Part shown: in pieces, positions 1 to 8,706 of the stretch
How the letters are laid out: each line of letters begins with the position of its first letter
How positions within the stretch are numbered: the first letter of the stretch is position 1
Assembly (NCBI RefSeq): GCF_016629525.1
Contig: NZ_AP024269.1
Span: 1,426,001 to 1,490,000, forward strand
Length of the DNA: 64,000 nucleotides
DNA from: Kaistia sp. 32K
GTDB lineage: Bacteria; Pseudomonadota; Alphaproteobacteria; Rhizobiales; Kaistiaceae
Direction: 5' to 3'
Translations under genes and position numbers: made by a program
The notes under the pieces: generated by a model
Databases searched by the model: none
Seen by the model: the letters and a program-made list of their open reading frames with translations, nothing else
What the model was told of the DNA's origin: nothing

Positions 1-14
1 TCGTCGCCTCCCGA

Positions 15-986
15 TCAAACCGCCACGGCGACCTGCTTGACGATCTCGTCGATGACGTCGTCGGCATGCAGCCCGTCGGCGCTCGCCTCGTAGGTCAGCG
101 ACAGGCGATGGCGCAGGCAGTCATGCGCGACCGCCTGCACGTCCTCCGGCGTGACGTAGTCGCGGCCCTGCAGCCAGGCGAAGACGCGCGACGACTTGTC
201 GAGCGCCAGCGAACCGCGCGGGCTGGCGCCGATGGCGATCCAGTCCTTCAGCTTGTCGCCGAACTCGGCCGGGCGCCGGCTCGCCGCGATCAGCGCGACG
301 ATGTAGGTCTCGACCGCGTCGGCCGATTTCACCGCGTCGATCTCCTTGCGGGCGTCGAAGATCACCTGCTGCGGGATCTTTTCCGGATCGGCGGCGGACG
401 TGCCGGCGGTCTCGGCGCGCACCAGCTGCAGCACCTTCACCTCGTCGCCGTCGCTCGGATAGTCGATCCGGACATGCATCAGGAAGCGGTCCATCTGGGC
501 TTCGGGCAGCGGATAGGTGCCTTCCTGCTCGATCGGGTTCTGCGTTGCCAGCACCATGAAGAGATCCGGCAGCGTGTAGCGCTTGCCGGAGACGGTGACC
601 TGGCGTTCCTCCATCGCCTCGAGCAGCGCCGACTGCACCTTGGCGGGGGCGCGGTTGATCTCGTCGGCGAGCACGAGGTTGCCGAAGATCGGCCCCTTGC
701 GGAACTCGAACGAGCCGGCGCCGCCGGCATCGGTGCGATAGATCTCGCCGCCGGTGACGTCGGAGGGCAGCAGGTCCGGCGTGAACTGGATGCGGCTGAA
801 TTCCGATTCCAGCGCCTTCGACAGGCTCTTGATGGCGCGCGTCTTGGCAAGGCCGGGCAGGCCCTCGACCAGCACGTTGCCATTGGCGAGCAGCGCGATG
901 ACGAGCCGCTCGACCACGCGCTCCTGGCCAATGACGGCGGCGTTCACGCGCTTTTCGATTTCGAGGATGGAGTCGCGGGCTGTCAT
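15..986 (-). CDS. MoxR-family AAA+ ATPase
   Basis: A 323-residue cytoplasmic AAA+ ATPase of the MoxR/RavA class, whose members act as chaperones that help mature or activate partner proteins, often together with DUF58 and von Willebrand A-domain proteins. Walker A is GLPGLAKT (residues 42-49) and Walker B is LVLADEIN with D108/E109. The C-terminal part has the lid-like helical domain usual for the family, and the length is typical. The DUF58 partner, if present, would lie beyond the left edge of the window, downstream on this strand. The ATG has only a weak ribosome binding site. Family assignment is secure; the client is unknown. Confidence 0.95.
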   Translation of the reverse strand: MTARDSILEIEKRVNAAVIGQERVVERLVIALLANGNVLVEGLPGLAKTRAIKSLSKALESEFSRIQFTPDLLPSDVTGGEIYRTDAGGAGSFEFRKGPIFGNLVLADEINRAPAKVQSALLEAMEERQVTVSGKRYTLPDLFMVLATQNPIEQEGTYPLPEAQMDRFLMHVRIDYPSDGDEVKVLQLVRAETAGTSAADPEKIPQQVIFDARKEIDAVKSADAVETYIVALIAASRRPAEFGDKLKDWIAIGASPRGSLALDKSSRVFAWLQGRDYVTPEDVQAVAHDCLRHRLSLTYEASADGLHADDVIDEIVKQVAVAV

Positions 987-1120
987 CGGGAGCGGGATCC
1001 GTCTGGCTGGAGGTGGGGTAGTTGGCTCTTCTGAAGGGAGAGGCGGGCGGGGGGTGGAGAGGGGTGGCGGCCGCTTTCAGTCCGATCTTCCTGCTTGATC
1101 CGAGTTGGTACACCCTCCGT

Positions 1121-1230
1121 CGTCATCCCGGCGAAGGCCGGGATCCATACACACCGGCCCGTGGCGAGCAGGCTGAGCCAAGCTTTCTTGGCCGGTGTTC
1201 ATGGGCCCCGGCCTTCGCCGGGGCGACGGT
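1121..1230. repeat. Dispersed palindromic repeat, copy 1
   Basis: The 428-base stretch 987-1414 holds no convincing gene. Its main content is a pair of inverted arms, 1121-1149 (GTCATCCCGGCGAAGGCCGG then GATCCATA) and 1200-1230 (CATGGGCCCCGGCCTTCGCC then GGGGCGAC). Each arm is itself a GC palindrome. Related pairs lie at 29448-29549 and 32296-32369, so this is an interspersed repeat family and not a single terminator. Confidence 0.75.
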
Positions 1231-1414
1231 GCACTGCGCACGGGCCATGGACTGCATGGCGACATCCGGTGTTCCCTGGACCCTCCTTCGCGGCCCGGCT
1301 GCGCCTGATATCTCAGGATGTTGGCTGAGTTTGGTGGGGAGAGGGGGACGCGCTTCTCCGGGAACGTCGAAGAAGCGCGCTGAGGTTCCAATATCGCCAC
1401 CGGCTGCTCCCGCC

Positions 1415-2428
1415 TCATTTCTCGAACGGGTAGATGACCTTCCAGTCATCCTTCATGCTGACCACCGTCCAGCCGCGCTTCGGCGCTTCGTCGAGCGCCT
1501 TGTCGAGCTTGCCGACATCGGAATCCCGGTCATAGGCCCATTCGCGCTTGGCGTCGGTGTGGTGGACGATCATGCCGAAGCGCGGGCCGGGGTTGAGCGT
1601 CGTCCATTGCAGCATCTCGAGATCGCCGTCGGAATTGCCGGCGGCGAAGACGGGGCGCTTGCCGATGAACCGATTGATGCCGACCGGCTTGCCGGGGCCG
1701 TCATCGACGAACTCGATCGCCGGCAGCTTCTGGATCGAGACCTTGTCGCCATCGAGCTTGAATTCGGTCTTGCCGGAGGAGCCGACGACCTGCTGCGGCG
1801 GGATGCCGTAGACGCCCTCGGTCCAGGGCCGCATGAACTCGACGCCGCCGCCGGAGACGATGAAGGTCTGGTAGTCGTTGGCGCGCAGATAGGCGAGCAA
1901 CTCAAGCATCGGCTGGAAGACGAGATCCGTATAGGGCTTGTTGAAGCGCGGCTCGCGCGCCGTCTTGGTCCATTCGACCACTTGCGCCGAGAAGTCCTCG
2001 ACCGACATGCCGGAGGAACTGGCGGCGAGGAGTTCGCCGAGGCCCTTGTGGCCCGACGCCACCACAGCCTTCATGTCGTTTTCCAGCACGCCCTTGAAGG
2101 GCTGCGTGTCCTTCCATTCGGGATGGTCCTTGGCCATCGCCTTGATCCGGTCCATGACGAAGACGCCCTGGAAGTAGAACGGCTTCTCGGACCAGAGCGT
2201 GCCGTCATTGTCGAAGGTGGCGATGCGGTCGCCGACGGCGACGAAGTCGGGGCCGGGCGTCGTCGTCCGGGTCACGAAATCGACGATCGCGGTCTTGGCG
2301 GCGCCGTCGTTCCAGGATGGCAGTGGATCGGCCTCGGCCGCCACGGGCAGCGCGACCGAGAGGGCCAGCGTCCCGGCGAGGCCGAGCTGAAGCAGGGTGC
2401 GTCGTGTCAGGCGGGCAAATGCACTCAT
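1415..2428 (-). CDS. Exported HAD-family hydrolase
   Basis: A 337-residue haloacid dehalogenase superfamily hydrolase, probably a periplasmic phosphatase. HAD motif I is DNDGT (D73, D75), the SGGG stretch supplies motif II, and GNSDGD is motif IV. The N-terminus (TRRTLLQLG followed by a hydrophobic stretch and an Ala-rich site) looks like a signal peptide, possibly twin-arginine. The ATG at 2428 is preceded by a strong GGAGGA; the reading frame stays open upstream but only into the gap after the previous gene. It is last in the sulfatase operon, 28 bases after the formylglycine-generating enzyme gene. The substrate is unknown; the operon suggests organic sulfate or phosphate esters. Confidence 0.88.
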   Translation of the reverse strand: MSAFARLTRRTLLQLGLAGTLALSVALPVAAEADPLPSWNDGAAKTAIVDFVTRTTTPGPDFVAVGDRIATFDNDGTLWSEKPFYFQGVFVMDRIKAMAKDHPEWKDTQPFKGVLENDMKAVVASGHKGLGELLAASSSGMSVEDFSAQVVEWTKTAREPRFNKPYTDLVFQPMLELLAYLRANDYQTFIVSGGGVEFMRPWTEGVYGIPPQQVVGSSGKTEFKLDGDKVSIQKLPAIEFVDDGPGKPVGINRFIGKRPVFAAGNSDGDLEMLQWTTLNPGPRFGMIVHHTDAKREWAYDRDSDVGKLDKALDEAPKRGWTVVSMKDDWKVIYPFEK

Positions 2429-2456
2429 CCTTGTCCTCCGCTTCTGTTGGGAGCGC

Positions 2457-3422
2457 CTAGCCGGGCCGCGTGCGACGGACGCAGCGGAACCCGACATGGC
2501 TGGTCGAGGTATCGATCGGCTCGGCGTGGCGGGCGGCCGGGCGGTAGCGCCGGCAATAGTTCGGCGCGCAGAGATGCGAGCCGCCCTTCAGCACCTTGCG
2601 CGGGATGCGGACCTCCGGCTGGCGTGGGTCGTAGCTCGCCTCCATCGGGCCGCCGCGCGGGTTCTCCGGCACGCAGCACGCCTTCGGCGCATCGGCCGGG
2701 TGGCGCGTCGACCAGAAATCCGAGGTCCATTCCCAGACATTGCCGATCATGTCGTAGAGGCCGTAGCCGTTCGGCGGGAAGACGCCGACCGGCGAGGTGC
2801 GCTCATAGCCGTCGGTCTTCAAATTCTGCGAGGGAAAGAGGCCCTGCCAGGTATTGGCCATCTCGCGGCCGTCCGGGTTGAGCTCGTCGCCCCAGGCGAA
2901 TTCGGCGCCGTCGAGGCCGCCGCGGGCGGCGAATTCCCACTCCGCCTCGGTCGGCAGTTCCTTGCCGACCCACTTCGCATAGGCCTCGGCGTCGCTATAG
3001 GCGACATGCACGACCGGATGGTCGTCGAGGCCCTTGATCGAGCTGCCGGGGCCATAGGGCCGGCGCCAGTTGGCGCGGAAGCGGAACGCCCACCATTGCG
3101 ACCAGTCGCGCGTGTCGACGGGATAGTCGGGCGGGGTGAAGACCAGCGATCCCGCCTTCAGCATGTGCGGCAGGGCGTTCGGGTAATCCTTCGGGTCCGG
3201 CGCGATCTCGGCGAAGGTGACATGGCCGGTCGCCTCGACGAAGCGGCGGAACTCGGCATTGGTCACCGGCGTCGGATCGATGAAGTATCCGTCGACCGTG
3301 ACGCGGTGGCTCGGCTTCTCCTCCGGATAATGCTCGTCGGAGCCCATGCGGAACGTACCGCCGGGAATCCAGACCATCGTATCGGCAGCGGGCCGTTCTT
3401 GCGCTTTCGTCTCGGCTGACAT
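2457..3422 (-). CDS. Formylglycine-generating enzyme family protein (sulfatase maturation)
   Basis: A 321-residue SUMF1/FGE-domain protein. FGE oxidises the active-site cysteine of sulfatases to formylglycine within a C-x-[AP]-x-R motif. The two catalytic, copper-binding cysteines are present in LCAPNYCRRYR (C285 and C290), with the usual GNVWEWTSD core and the C-terminal GFRCVR. No signal peptide is visible, so it should act in the cytoplasm on sulfatase precursors before export. It lies 58 bases downstream of a sulfatase gene, and both sulfatases of the operon carry CTAGR, a fitting substrate. The retained cysteine pair argues for a real FGE and not a catalytically unrelated SUMF1-fold protein. 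Confidence 0.93.
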   Translation of the reverse strand: MSAETKAQERPAADTMVWIPGGTFRMGSDEHYPEEKPSHRVTVDGYFIDPTPVTNAEFRRFVEATGHVTFAEIAPDPKDYPNALPHMLKAGSLVFTPPDYPVDTRDWSQWWAFRFRANWRRPYGPGSSIKGLDDHPVVHVAYSDAEAYAKWVGKELPTEAEWEFAARGGLDGAEFAWGDELNPDGREMANTWQGLFPSQNLKTDGYERTSPVGVFPPNGYGLYDMIGNVWEWTSDFWSTRHPADAPKACCVPENPRGGPMEASYDPRQPEVRIPRKVLKGGSHLCAPNYCRRYRPAARHAEPIDTSTSHVGFRCVRRTRPG

Positions 3423-3443
3423 GGCAGCGTCCTTCGCGTGTTG

Positions 3444-3468
3444 CGGTCTCCCGGGGGCCGGGAGACCG
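3444..3468 (-). other. Intercistronic GC hairpin
   Basis: A perfect 11-bp stem (CGGTCTCCCGG with CCGGGAGACCG) and a 3-base loop between the first sulfatase gene and the FGE gene. No U-tract follows on the minus strand, so it looks more like an mRNA processing or stability element than a full terminator. Confidence 0.6.
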
Positions 3469-3480
3469 CCATCTTCGTGT

Positions 3481-5148
3481 TTATTGCGGCGCCAGCGACT
3501 CCAGCTGTTTCAGGCGCTGCAGCGCGGCCTGCTGGCGCAGCAGGCCGTAATTGATCCCGCTCGCGTTCAGCGTGCTGCCCTCCTGGTAGGGGAACTCGCT
3601 GAAGTCGGCGAAGAATTCCTTGATCTTCCCCTGGATCGGCACCAGCAGCCACATGTTGCGCGCCAGGAATTCGGTGGCGCCGCCACCCTCGTGCAAGCCG
3701 CGCTCGTAGGGATCCATCCGGAGGTTGGTGATCAGGGCCCAGTTGGGCACCTCGCGCGTCGCCGTCGCGATATTGCCCTCGCTGGCGATGGCGAAGGAGA
3801 GCTTCCAGTCGTTCCAGCGGATGGCGTTCAGATTGCCGCCCTGGTCGAAATAATAGACCGCGTCGCGCGGCGGGTCCTTCGCGTCGCCCTTCAGCAGATC
3901 GCTGAGGTCGTAGCCGTCGAGATGCACCTTGAAGGTCTTGGATCCGGCGGCGAAGCCCTTCTTCATCTGCTCCTTGACGTCGGGAATGCCGGCGGCGGTG
4001 GCGAAGGTCGGCAGCCAGTCGATCAGCGTCACGGGATCGTTGATCTGGGTGCCGGGCTTCACCACGCCCGGCCAGCGCACCATCATCGGGATGCGGAAGC
4101 CGCCCTCCCAGGTGGTGCCCTTCTCGCCGTGGAACATCGTCATGGCGCCATCCGGCCAGAGCGCGATCTCGGCGCCGTTGTCGGTGGTGTAGAGCACGAT
4201 GGTGTCTTCGGTGATGCCGAGATCGTCGAGCTGCTGCAGAAGCTGGCCGACATGGCCGTCATGCTCCGCCATGCCGTCGGCGTGCAGGCCCTTGCCCGTC
4301 TTGCCGTTCGATTCCGGCTTCAGGTGGGTGAAGATGTGCATGCGGGTCGAGTTGAACCACACGAAGAACGGCTTGTCGGCCTTGTGCTGGCGGTCGATGA
4401 AGTCCTTGGCGGCGGCCAGGAACTCCTCGTCGATGGTCTCCATCCGCTTGGTGTTGAGCGGGCCGGTATCCTCGATCTTGCCGTCGGCGAAGGAGTGGAT
4501 GACGCCGCGCGGGCCGTATTTCTTCCGGAATTCGGGATCCTTCGGGTAGAAATAGCCCTCCGGCTCCTCCTCGGCGTTCAGGTGGTAGAGATTGCCGAAG
4601 AACTCGTCGAAGCCGTGATTGGTCGGCAGATGCTGGTCCTGGTCGCCGAGATGGTTCTTGCCGAACTGGCCGGTGGCGTAGCCCTTGGTCTTCAGCACGT
4701 CGGCGATCGTCGGCATCCAGTCCTGGATGCCGTGCGGGTCGCCCGGCATGCCGATCGTCAGGAGGCCGGTGCGGAACGGTTCCTGGCCCAGGATGAAGGA
4801 GGCGCGGCCGGCGGTGCAGCTCTGCTGTCCGTAGGAATCGGTGAAGATCGCGCCTTCGCTGGCGATCCGGTCGATATTGGGTGTCCGGTAACCCATCAGC
4901 CCCATCGTGTAGGCGCTGATCTGCGGGATGCCGATGTCGTCGCCGAAGATGACGAGGATGTTCGGCGTCTTGCCCGACGCGGCCGGCGTCTTCGCCGCGT
5001 CCTGCGCCAGAGCGGAAACCGGCCGCGCCGCCGAGGCGGCGCCGGCGACCAGCGCCGACGTCGCGATCAGCGCGGTCGTTCCCTTGAGAAGCGAGCGCCG
5101 GCTGACGCTCTCGGTCGTATGCCCAGTCTCTTCCTGCCGGTCTGTCAT
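3481..5148 (-). CDS. Arylsulfatase, Tat-exported
   Basis: A 555-residue type I sulfatase that hydrolyses sulfate esters in the periplasm. The catalytic cysteine is C111 in SCTAGR, the FGE target; the metal-binding N-terminal motif is NILVIFGDD and a YTTDNG motif lies further on. The N-terminus has SRRSLLKG before a hydrophobic stretch, a good twin-arginine signal. I place the start at the ATG at 5148, behind GTGGAGA; a TTG ten codons upstream is possible but has no ribosome binding site. It sits in the operon between a paralogous sulfatase and its maturase. The natural substrate is unknown. Confidence 0.93.
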   Translation of the reverse strand: MTDRQEETGHTTESVSRRSLLKGTTALIATSALVAGAASAARPVSALAQDAAKTPAASGKTPNILVIFGDDIGIPQISAYTMGLMGYRTPNIDRIASEGAIFTDSYGQQSCTAGRASFILGQEPFRTGLLTIGMPGDPHGIQDWMPTIADVLKTKGYATGQFGKNHLGDQDQHLPTNHGFDEFFGNLYHLNAEEEPEGYFYPKDPEFRKKYGPRGVIHSFADGKIEDTGPLNTKRMETIDEEFLAAAKDFIDRQHKADKPFFVWFNSTRMHIFTHLKPESNGKTGKGLHADGMAEHDGHVGQLLQQLDDLGITEDTIVLYTTDNGAEIALWPDGAMTMFHGEKGTTWEGGFRIPMMVRWPGVVKPGTQINDPVTLIDWLPTFATAAGIPDVKEQMKKGFAAGSKTFKVHLDGYDLSDLLKGDAKDPPRDAVYYFDQGGNLNAIRWNDWKLSFAIASEGNIATATREVPNWALITNLRMDPYERGLHEGGGATEFLARNMWLLVPIQGKIKEFFADFSEFPYQEGSTLNASGINYGLLRQQAALQRLKQLESLAPQ

Positions 5149-5250
5149 GCCATTCTCCACAAAGACAAAAGGGTTCAAAATGTCCGTTGGATTGCGATGC
5201 TGTCCGTTGCGATAGAGATGCCTTGGCTGTCTGAAACAACGCTTCCCGAA

Positions 5251-5282
5251 GGGAGACGGGCGAGGGGACCCGCCCGTCTCCC
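5251..5282 (-). other. Intercistronic GC hairpin
   Basis: Inverted repeat GGGAGACGGGCG / CGCCCGTCTCCC just after the stop codon of the upstream sulfatase gene. No U-tract follows on the minus strand. It resembles the hairpin at 3444-3468 after the other sulfatase gene. Confidence 0.6.
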
Positions 5283-5290
5283 CGCGGCGA

Positions 5291-6871
5291 CTAGTTCGGC
5301 TTCGGCCCGCCTTCGAGCGACTTCATCAGCGCCTCGACCATCTGGTCGACGCTGAAGCTCGCCGGGCGCTGGCTCGGCGGGAATTCCTTGAAGGTCTCGA
5401 GGAAGGGCGCGACGCGCCAGACGCCGTACTGGATCAGGTAGGCGTTCTTCGCCAGCCAGTCGTAATACTGGTCGGAGACGACGTCCGCCCGCTCGAACGG
5501 GTCCATGCGGAGGTTGAAGACCTTCGGCGCCCGAAGGCAGGTGAAGGGGTTTGCCCAGACCGGGAAGCCGCCCGGCGCGCGCTGCTCGCAGAAGACGATC
5601 TTCCAGTCGTTGTAGCGATAGGCGACGAGATTGCCGTCATCGTTGAAATAGAAGAACTCGTTGCGCGCGGATTTCGGCGCCTGGCCGGTCAGGTAGGGCA
5701 GCTGGTTGTAGCCGTCGAGATGGACCTTGAAGCTGTTGCTGCCGAGCTGCGTGCCCTTGAGCAGCTTGTCCTTGATGTCCGGCTCGCCCGCCGCCGCCAG
5801 CAGGGTCGGGAACCAGTCGAGGCCCGAGACCACCTGGTTGGAAACCTCGCCGGCCTTGATGTGGCCCGGCCAGCGCACCATCGCCGGCACGCGGAAGGCG
5901 CCTTCCCAGTTGGTGTCCTTCTCCGAGCGGAACGGCGTCGTCGCCGCATCCGGCCACGACCACTGGTTCGGGCCGTTGTCGGTCGTGTAGACGACGATGG
6001 TGTTGTCGGCGATGCCGAGATCGTCCAGCGCCTTCAAGAGCTTCCCGACATCGCCGTCATGCTCGATCATGCCGTCGGCATAGTCGTTGCCGGGCATCCC
6101 GCTCTGGCCCTGCATTTCGGGGCGCACATGCGTGAAGGCGTGCATGCGCGTCGTGTTCATCCAGGTGAAGAACGGCTTCTTCGCCTTGACCTGCCGGTCG
6201 ATGAAGTCGATCGCGGCGGCGGTGGTCTCGTCGTCGATCGTCTCCATCCGCTTGCGATCGAGCGGACCGGTATCCTCGATCTTGCCGTCGGCGGAAGCGC
6301 GCAGCACGCCGCGCGGCGAGTTCGACTTGACGAAGGCCAGGTCGTCCTTCGGGTAATAGGGCCGCTCCGGCTCCTCTTCGGCATTCAGATGGTAGAGATT
6401 GCCGAAGAACTCGTCGAAGCCGTGCCGGGTCGGCAGGTATTCGTCGCGGTCGCCGAGATGGTTCTTGCCGAACTGGCCGGTGGCGTAGCCGAGCGGCTTC
6501 AGCGCCTGCGCGATCGTCACGTCGCGGTCCTGCAATCCGACGGTGGCGCCGGGAATGCCGACCTTGCAGAGGCCGGTGCGCAGGCAGGTCTGGCCGGTGA
6601 TGAAGGTCGAGCGTCCGGCGGTGCAGCTGTTCTCCGCGTAGTAGTCGGTGAACTTGATGCCTTCCTTGGCGATGCGATCGATGTTCGGCGTCCGGTAGCC
6701 GACCAGGCCCTCGCTATAGGCGCTGATGTTGGTCTGGCCGATGTCGTCACCGAAGATGACGAGGATGTTCGGCTGGCTCGGCGCGGCGTCCTGGGCGAGT
6801 GCCGGCGCCGTCGGCGCCAGCAATCCGGCGCCGACGACGGCGGCGGACGCGATCCATCGTGATATTCGCAT
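5291..6871 (-). CDS. Arylsulfatase, Sec-exported
   Basis: A 526-residue paralogue of the neighbouring sulfatase. The catalytic cysteine is C83 in NSCTAGR, with the same NILVIFGDD metal motif and the same YRTPNIDRIA stretch. The N-terminus (MRISRWIASA, a hydrophobic core, then an ALAQ cleavage site) is a Sec-type signal with no twin-arginine motif, unlike its paralogue. The ATG at 6871 is chosen because GGGAGAAGG lies just upstream; the ATG seven codons earlier lacks a ribosome binding site. It lies 142 bases before the other sulfatase gene in the same operon. Substrate unknown. Confidence 0.93.
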   Translation of the reverse strand: MRISRWIASAAVVGAGLLAPTAPALAQDAAPSQPNILVIFGDDIGQTNISAYSEGLVGYRTPNIDRIAKEGIKFTDYYAENSCTAGRSTFITGQTCLRTGLCKVGIPGATVGLQDRDVTIAQALKPLGYATGQFGKNHLGDRDEYLPTRHGFDEFFGNLYHLNAEEEPERPYYPKDDLAFVKSNSPRGVLRASADGKIEDTGPLDRKRMETIDDETTAAAIDFIDRQVKAKKPFFTWMNTTRMHAFTHVRPEMQGQSGMPGNDYADGMIEHDGDVGKLLKALDDLGIADNTIVVYTTDNGPNQWSWPDAATTPFRSEKDTNWEGAFRVPAMVRWPGHIKAGEVSNQVVSGLDWFPTLLAAAGEPDIKDKLLKGTQLGSNSFKVHLDGYNQLPYLTGQAPKSARNEFFYFNDDGNLVAYRYNDWKIVFCEQRAPGGFPVWANPFTCLRAPKVFNLRMDPFERADVVSDQYYDWLAKNAYLIQYGVWRVAPFLETFKEFPPSQRPASFSVDQMVEALMKSLEGGPKPN

Positions 6872-7035
6872 GGCCTTCTCCCGTATTTCCATAAAGGGGC
6901 GGTCGCGTCACGGATGTGTCGAGAGGAAGAAACGCTCGTTGTGTTCGACTTCCGCGAAATTCTTCTTGAAGTCTTCTGGAACAAACAGTCTCGCCATCCG
7001 CTCGGGCGGGTGGCCAGATCATCGTCGAGGGTGCT

Positions 7036-8073
7036 TCAGGTCTCGGGCTTGGCCTCCGGGAAGGTCCATTTGCCGTCGAGGATTTCCTTGTGGGGCCGGT
7101 AGAGCCTTACCATGTAATTCCATCCTGCCACCGTTGGCAAGCAGTTGGCAATATTGTCGGCACAGCCGCCGAACTGTACGGCAACTGATCCGTCCGGCGA
7201 TTTCTTTGCCGTGATATTGTTGAGGGAATAGGCGTCGAGCGGATTCTTTGCATAGTATCCGTCAGCGTTGTAGACGCTGATCGACCAGAAGCCGTCGACG
7301 GGCACATCCCTGACGTCGAGCTTGTAGATCGTCTCGCCGTCGTTCTTTGGCGGCGTGACGTTCAGGTAGATCGCCTCCGTCTCCGGATTGCCGCCCCAGG
7401 CGGAGGCCGAGCCGATCAGCCGGCGGACGGGATCGACCTGCTGCTTGGTGCCGAACATGCGGTTGGTGTCGGGCAGCGTCGAGGCGAGCACGAGCAACGC
7501 CTCGCGCACCTTGTCCTGGCTTGCCGGGTCCCAGTTCGGGACCTCGAAGACGCCGACATTCTTCTGCTCGACCTGGATCGCATCCTGCAGGGCATGCACC
7601 GCCTTCAGGTCCTCGGGATCGGCGGGATCGACCAGGATGCGGATGCCGGCGACCACATAGCGGGTGCCGATATCGTCCTTCGACAGCGTGTATTTTCCCG
7701 GCTTGTAGTGGACGCCGTGGGTGTACTGGTCCTCGTCGATCACCTGCAACGAAAAGAAGCGCTTGCCGGCGTCGGGAAGGGTGATGGTCGCCGGTCCGGC
7801 GTCGAGATCGAGGACCACCGACGAATAGAGCGTATCGCGGTTCAGCCGGATGACCGTCTGGTGGTCGATCGGTGCCGGTTCGCGCCGGTGCTGAAGCTTG
7901 CCGATCCCGACGTCCTTGATCAGTCCGGCCAGATAACGATCCGATTCCGCCCGCACGAAATTGTCCGGCGTCACCGGAATGGCGGCGCCGGGCGTCTCGG
8001 CGGCCTGAGCCGCGAGGGCGGGGCTGCTGGCGGCGAGGGCGATGGCGAGGAGGAATGCGGAACGGGTCTTCAT
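7036..8073 (-). CDS. DUF1254/DUF1214 domain protein, exported
   Basis: A 345-residue protein with a clear signal peptide (MKTRSAFLLA to LAAQA). The DUF1254 part contains the family stretch NRDTLYSSVVLDLDAG and the C-terminal DUF1214 part contains GFWSISVYNADGYY. The family has no agreed biochemical role. It is the first gene of the minus-strand sulfatase operon, 164 bases before the next gene, so it may share the regulation of the sulfatases. Family assignment is good; function is unknown. Confidence 0.88.
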   Translation of the reverse strand: MKTRSAFLLAIALAASSPALAAQAAETPGAAIPVTPDNFVRAESDRYLAGLIKDVGIGKLQHRREPAPIDHQTVIRLNRDTLYSSVVLDLDAGPATITLPDAGKRFFSLQVIDEDQYTHGVHYKPGKYTLSKDDIGTRYVVAGIRILVDPADPEDLKAVHALQDAIQVEQKNVGVFEVPNWDPASQDKVREALLVLASTLPDTNRMFGTKQQVDPVRRLIGSASAWGGNPETEAIYLNVTPPKNDGETIYKLDVRDVPVDGFWSISVYNADGYYAKNPLDAYSLNNITAKKSPDGSVAVQFGGCADNIANCLPTVAGWNYMVRLYRPHKEILDGKWTFPEAKPET

Positions 8074-8706
8074 GGCGTTTCCCTGTGTCTGGCGGACGCG
8101 TGGACCGGTTTTGCTGCCAACTAGCGCCGACGGTTCCGGCGGCCAGAGGCAATCCCTGTGGTTGTCCGGAGCCGGCGCCGTTTGCCGGCGGCCTGGCTTC
8201 GGTGGAGGCTTTCCGGAAGGCGGGCCCTTCCGGGTCCTCTCGGGATCGGGCCTTCCTCCGGCGAAACGGGGTGTGGTTCGTGATCCGGATATACTATGGC
8301 TTCGGTCTATAAATCTCTCATTCCCTATCGGAATGATGGCAGACTAGGGAGAGGTTCGCGCGAGGTCCAGCGTCTTTTTCAGTCTGAAAACAATCCGATG
8401 TCGCCATGACCTCAAGGGAATGGCGAGGATTGTTGATACGGTTACATTATGGAAATTGTGTCGAATTTCGAAGTTTGCCGTTGGACTGGAACTTTGTTGG
8501 TTTCGCGTGAAATTTCTCCATCCGCAACCGGGTCGTGATGAGCGCGATGGCGCGCGGCCGGATGGCCACGACGCGCCGGCTCGCAACCGGTCTCGCCGGC
8601 CGCAACCTCTTGAAATCGCCGCCCCCTCCGGCTAGGACGGGCATGCGCTGGACGACCTGCGCCGTGGTGACAATCGGGGACGGCCCCGCCTTCTGAGGGG
8701 GCGGCC
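8074..8706. other. Intergenic region without a convincing gene
   Basis: About 630 bases between the divergent DUF1254 and atpB genes. The middle part (about 8280-8520) is more AT-rich than its surroundings and probably holds promoters for one or both sides. Short ORFs on both strands have neither good ribosome binding sites nor recognisable products. I see no RNA gene here. Confidence 0.5.

Noticed and set aside
1022..2881. 619-codon plus-strand frame over the HAD and FGE genes
   Set aside because: Shadow frame; both minus-strand genes have clear catalytic motifs and ribosome binding sites.
8342..8706. Short ORFs on both strands upstream of atpB
   Set aside because: No ribosome binding sites, no similarity to families I know, and overlap on both strands.
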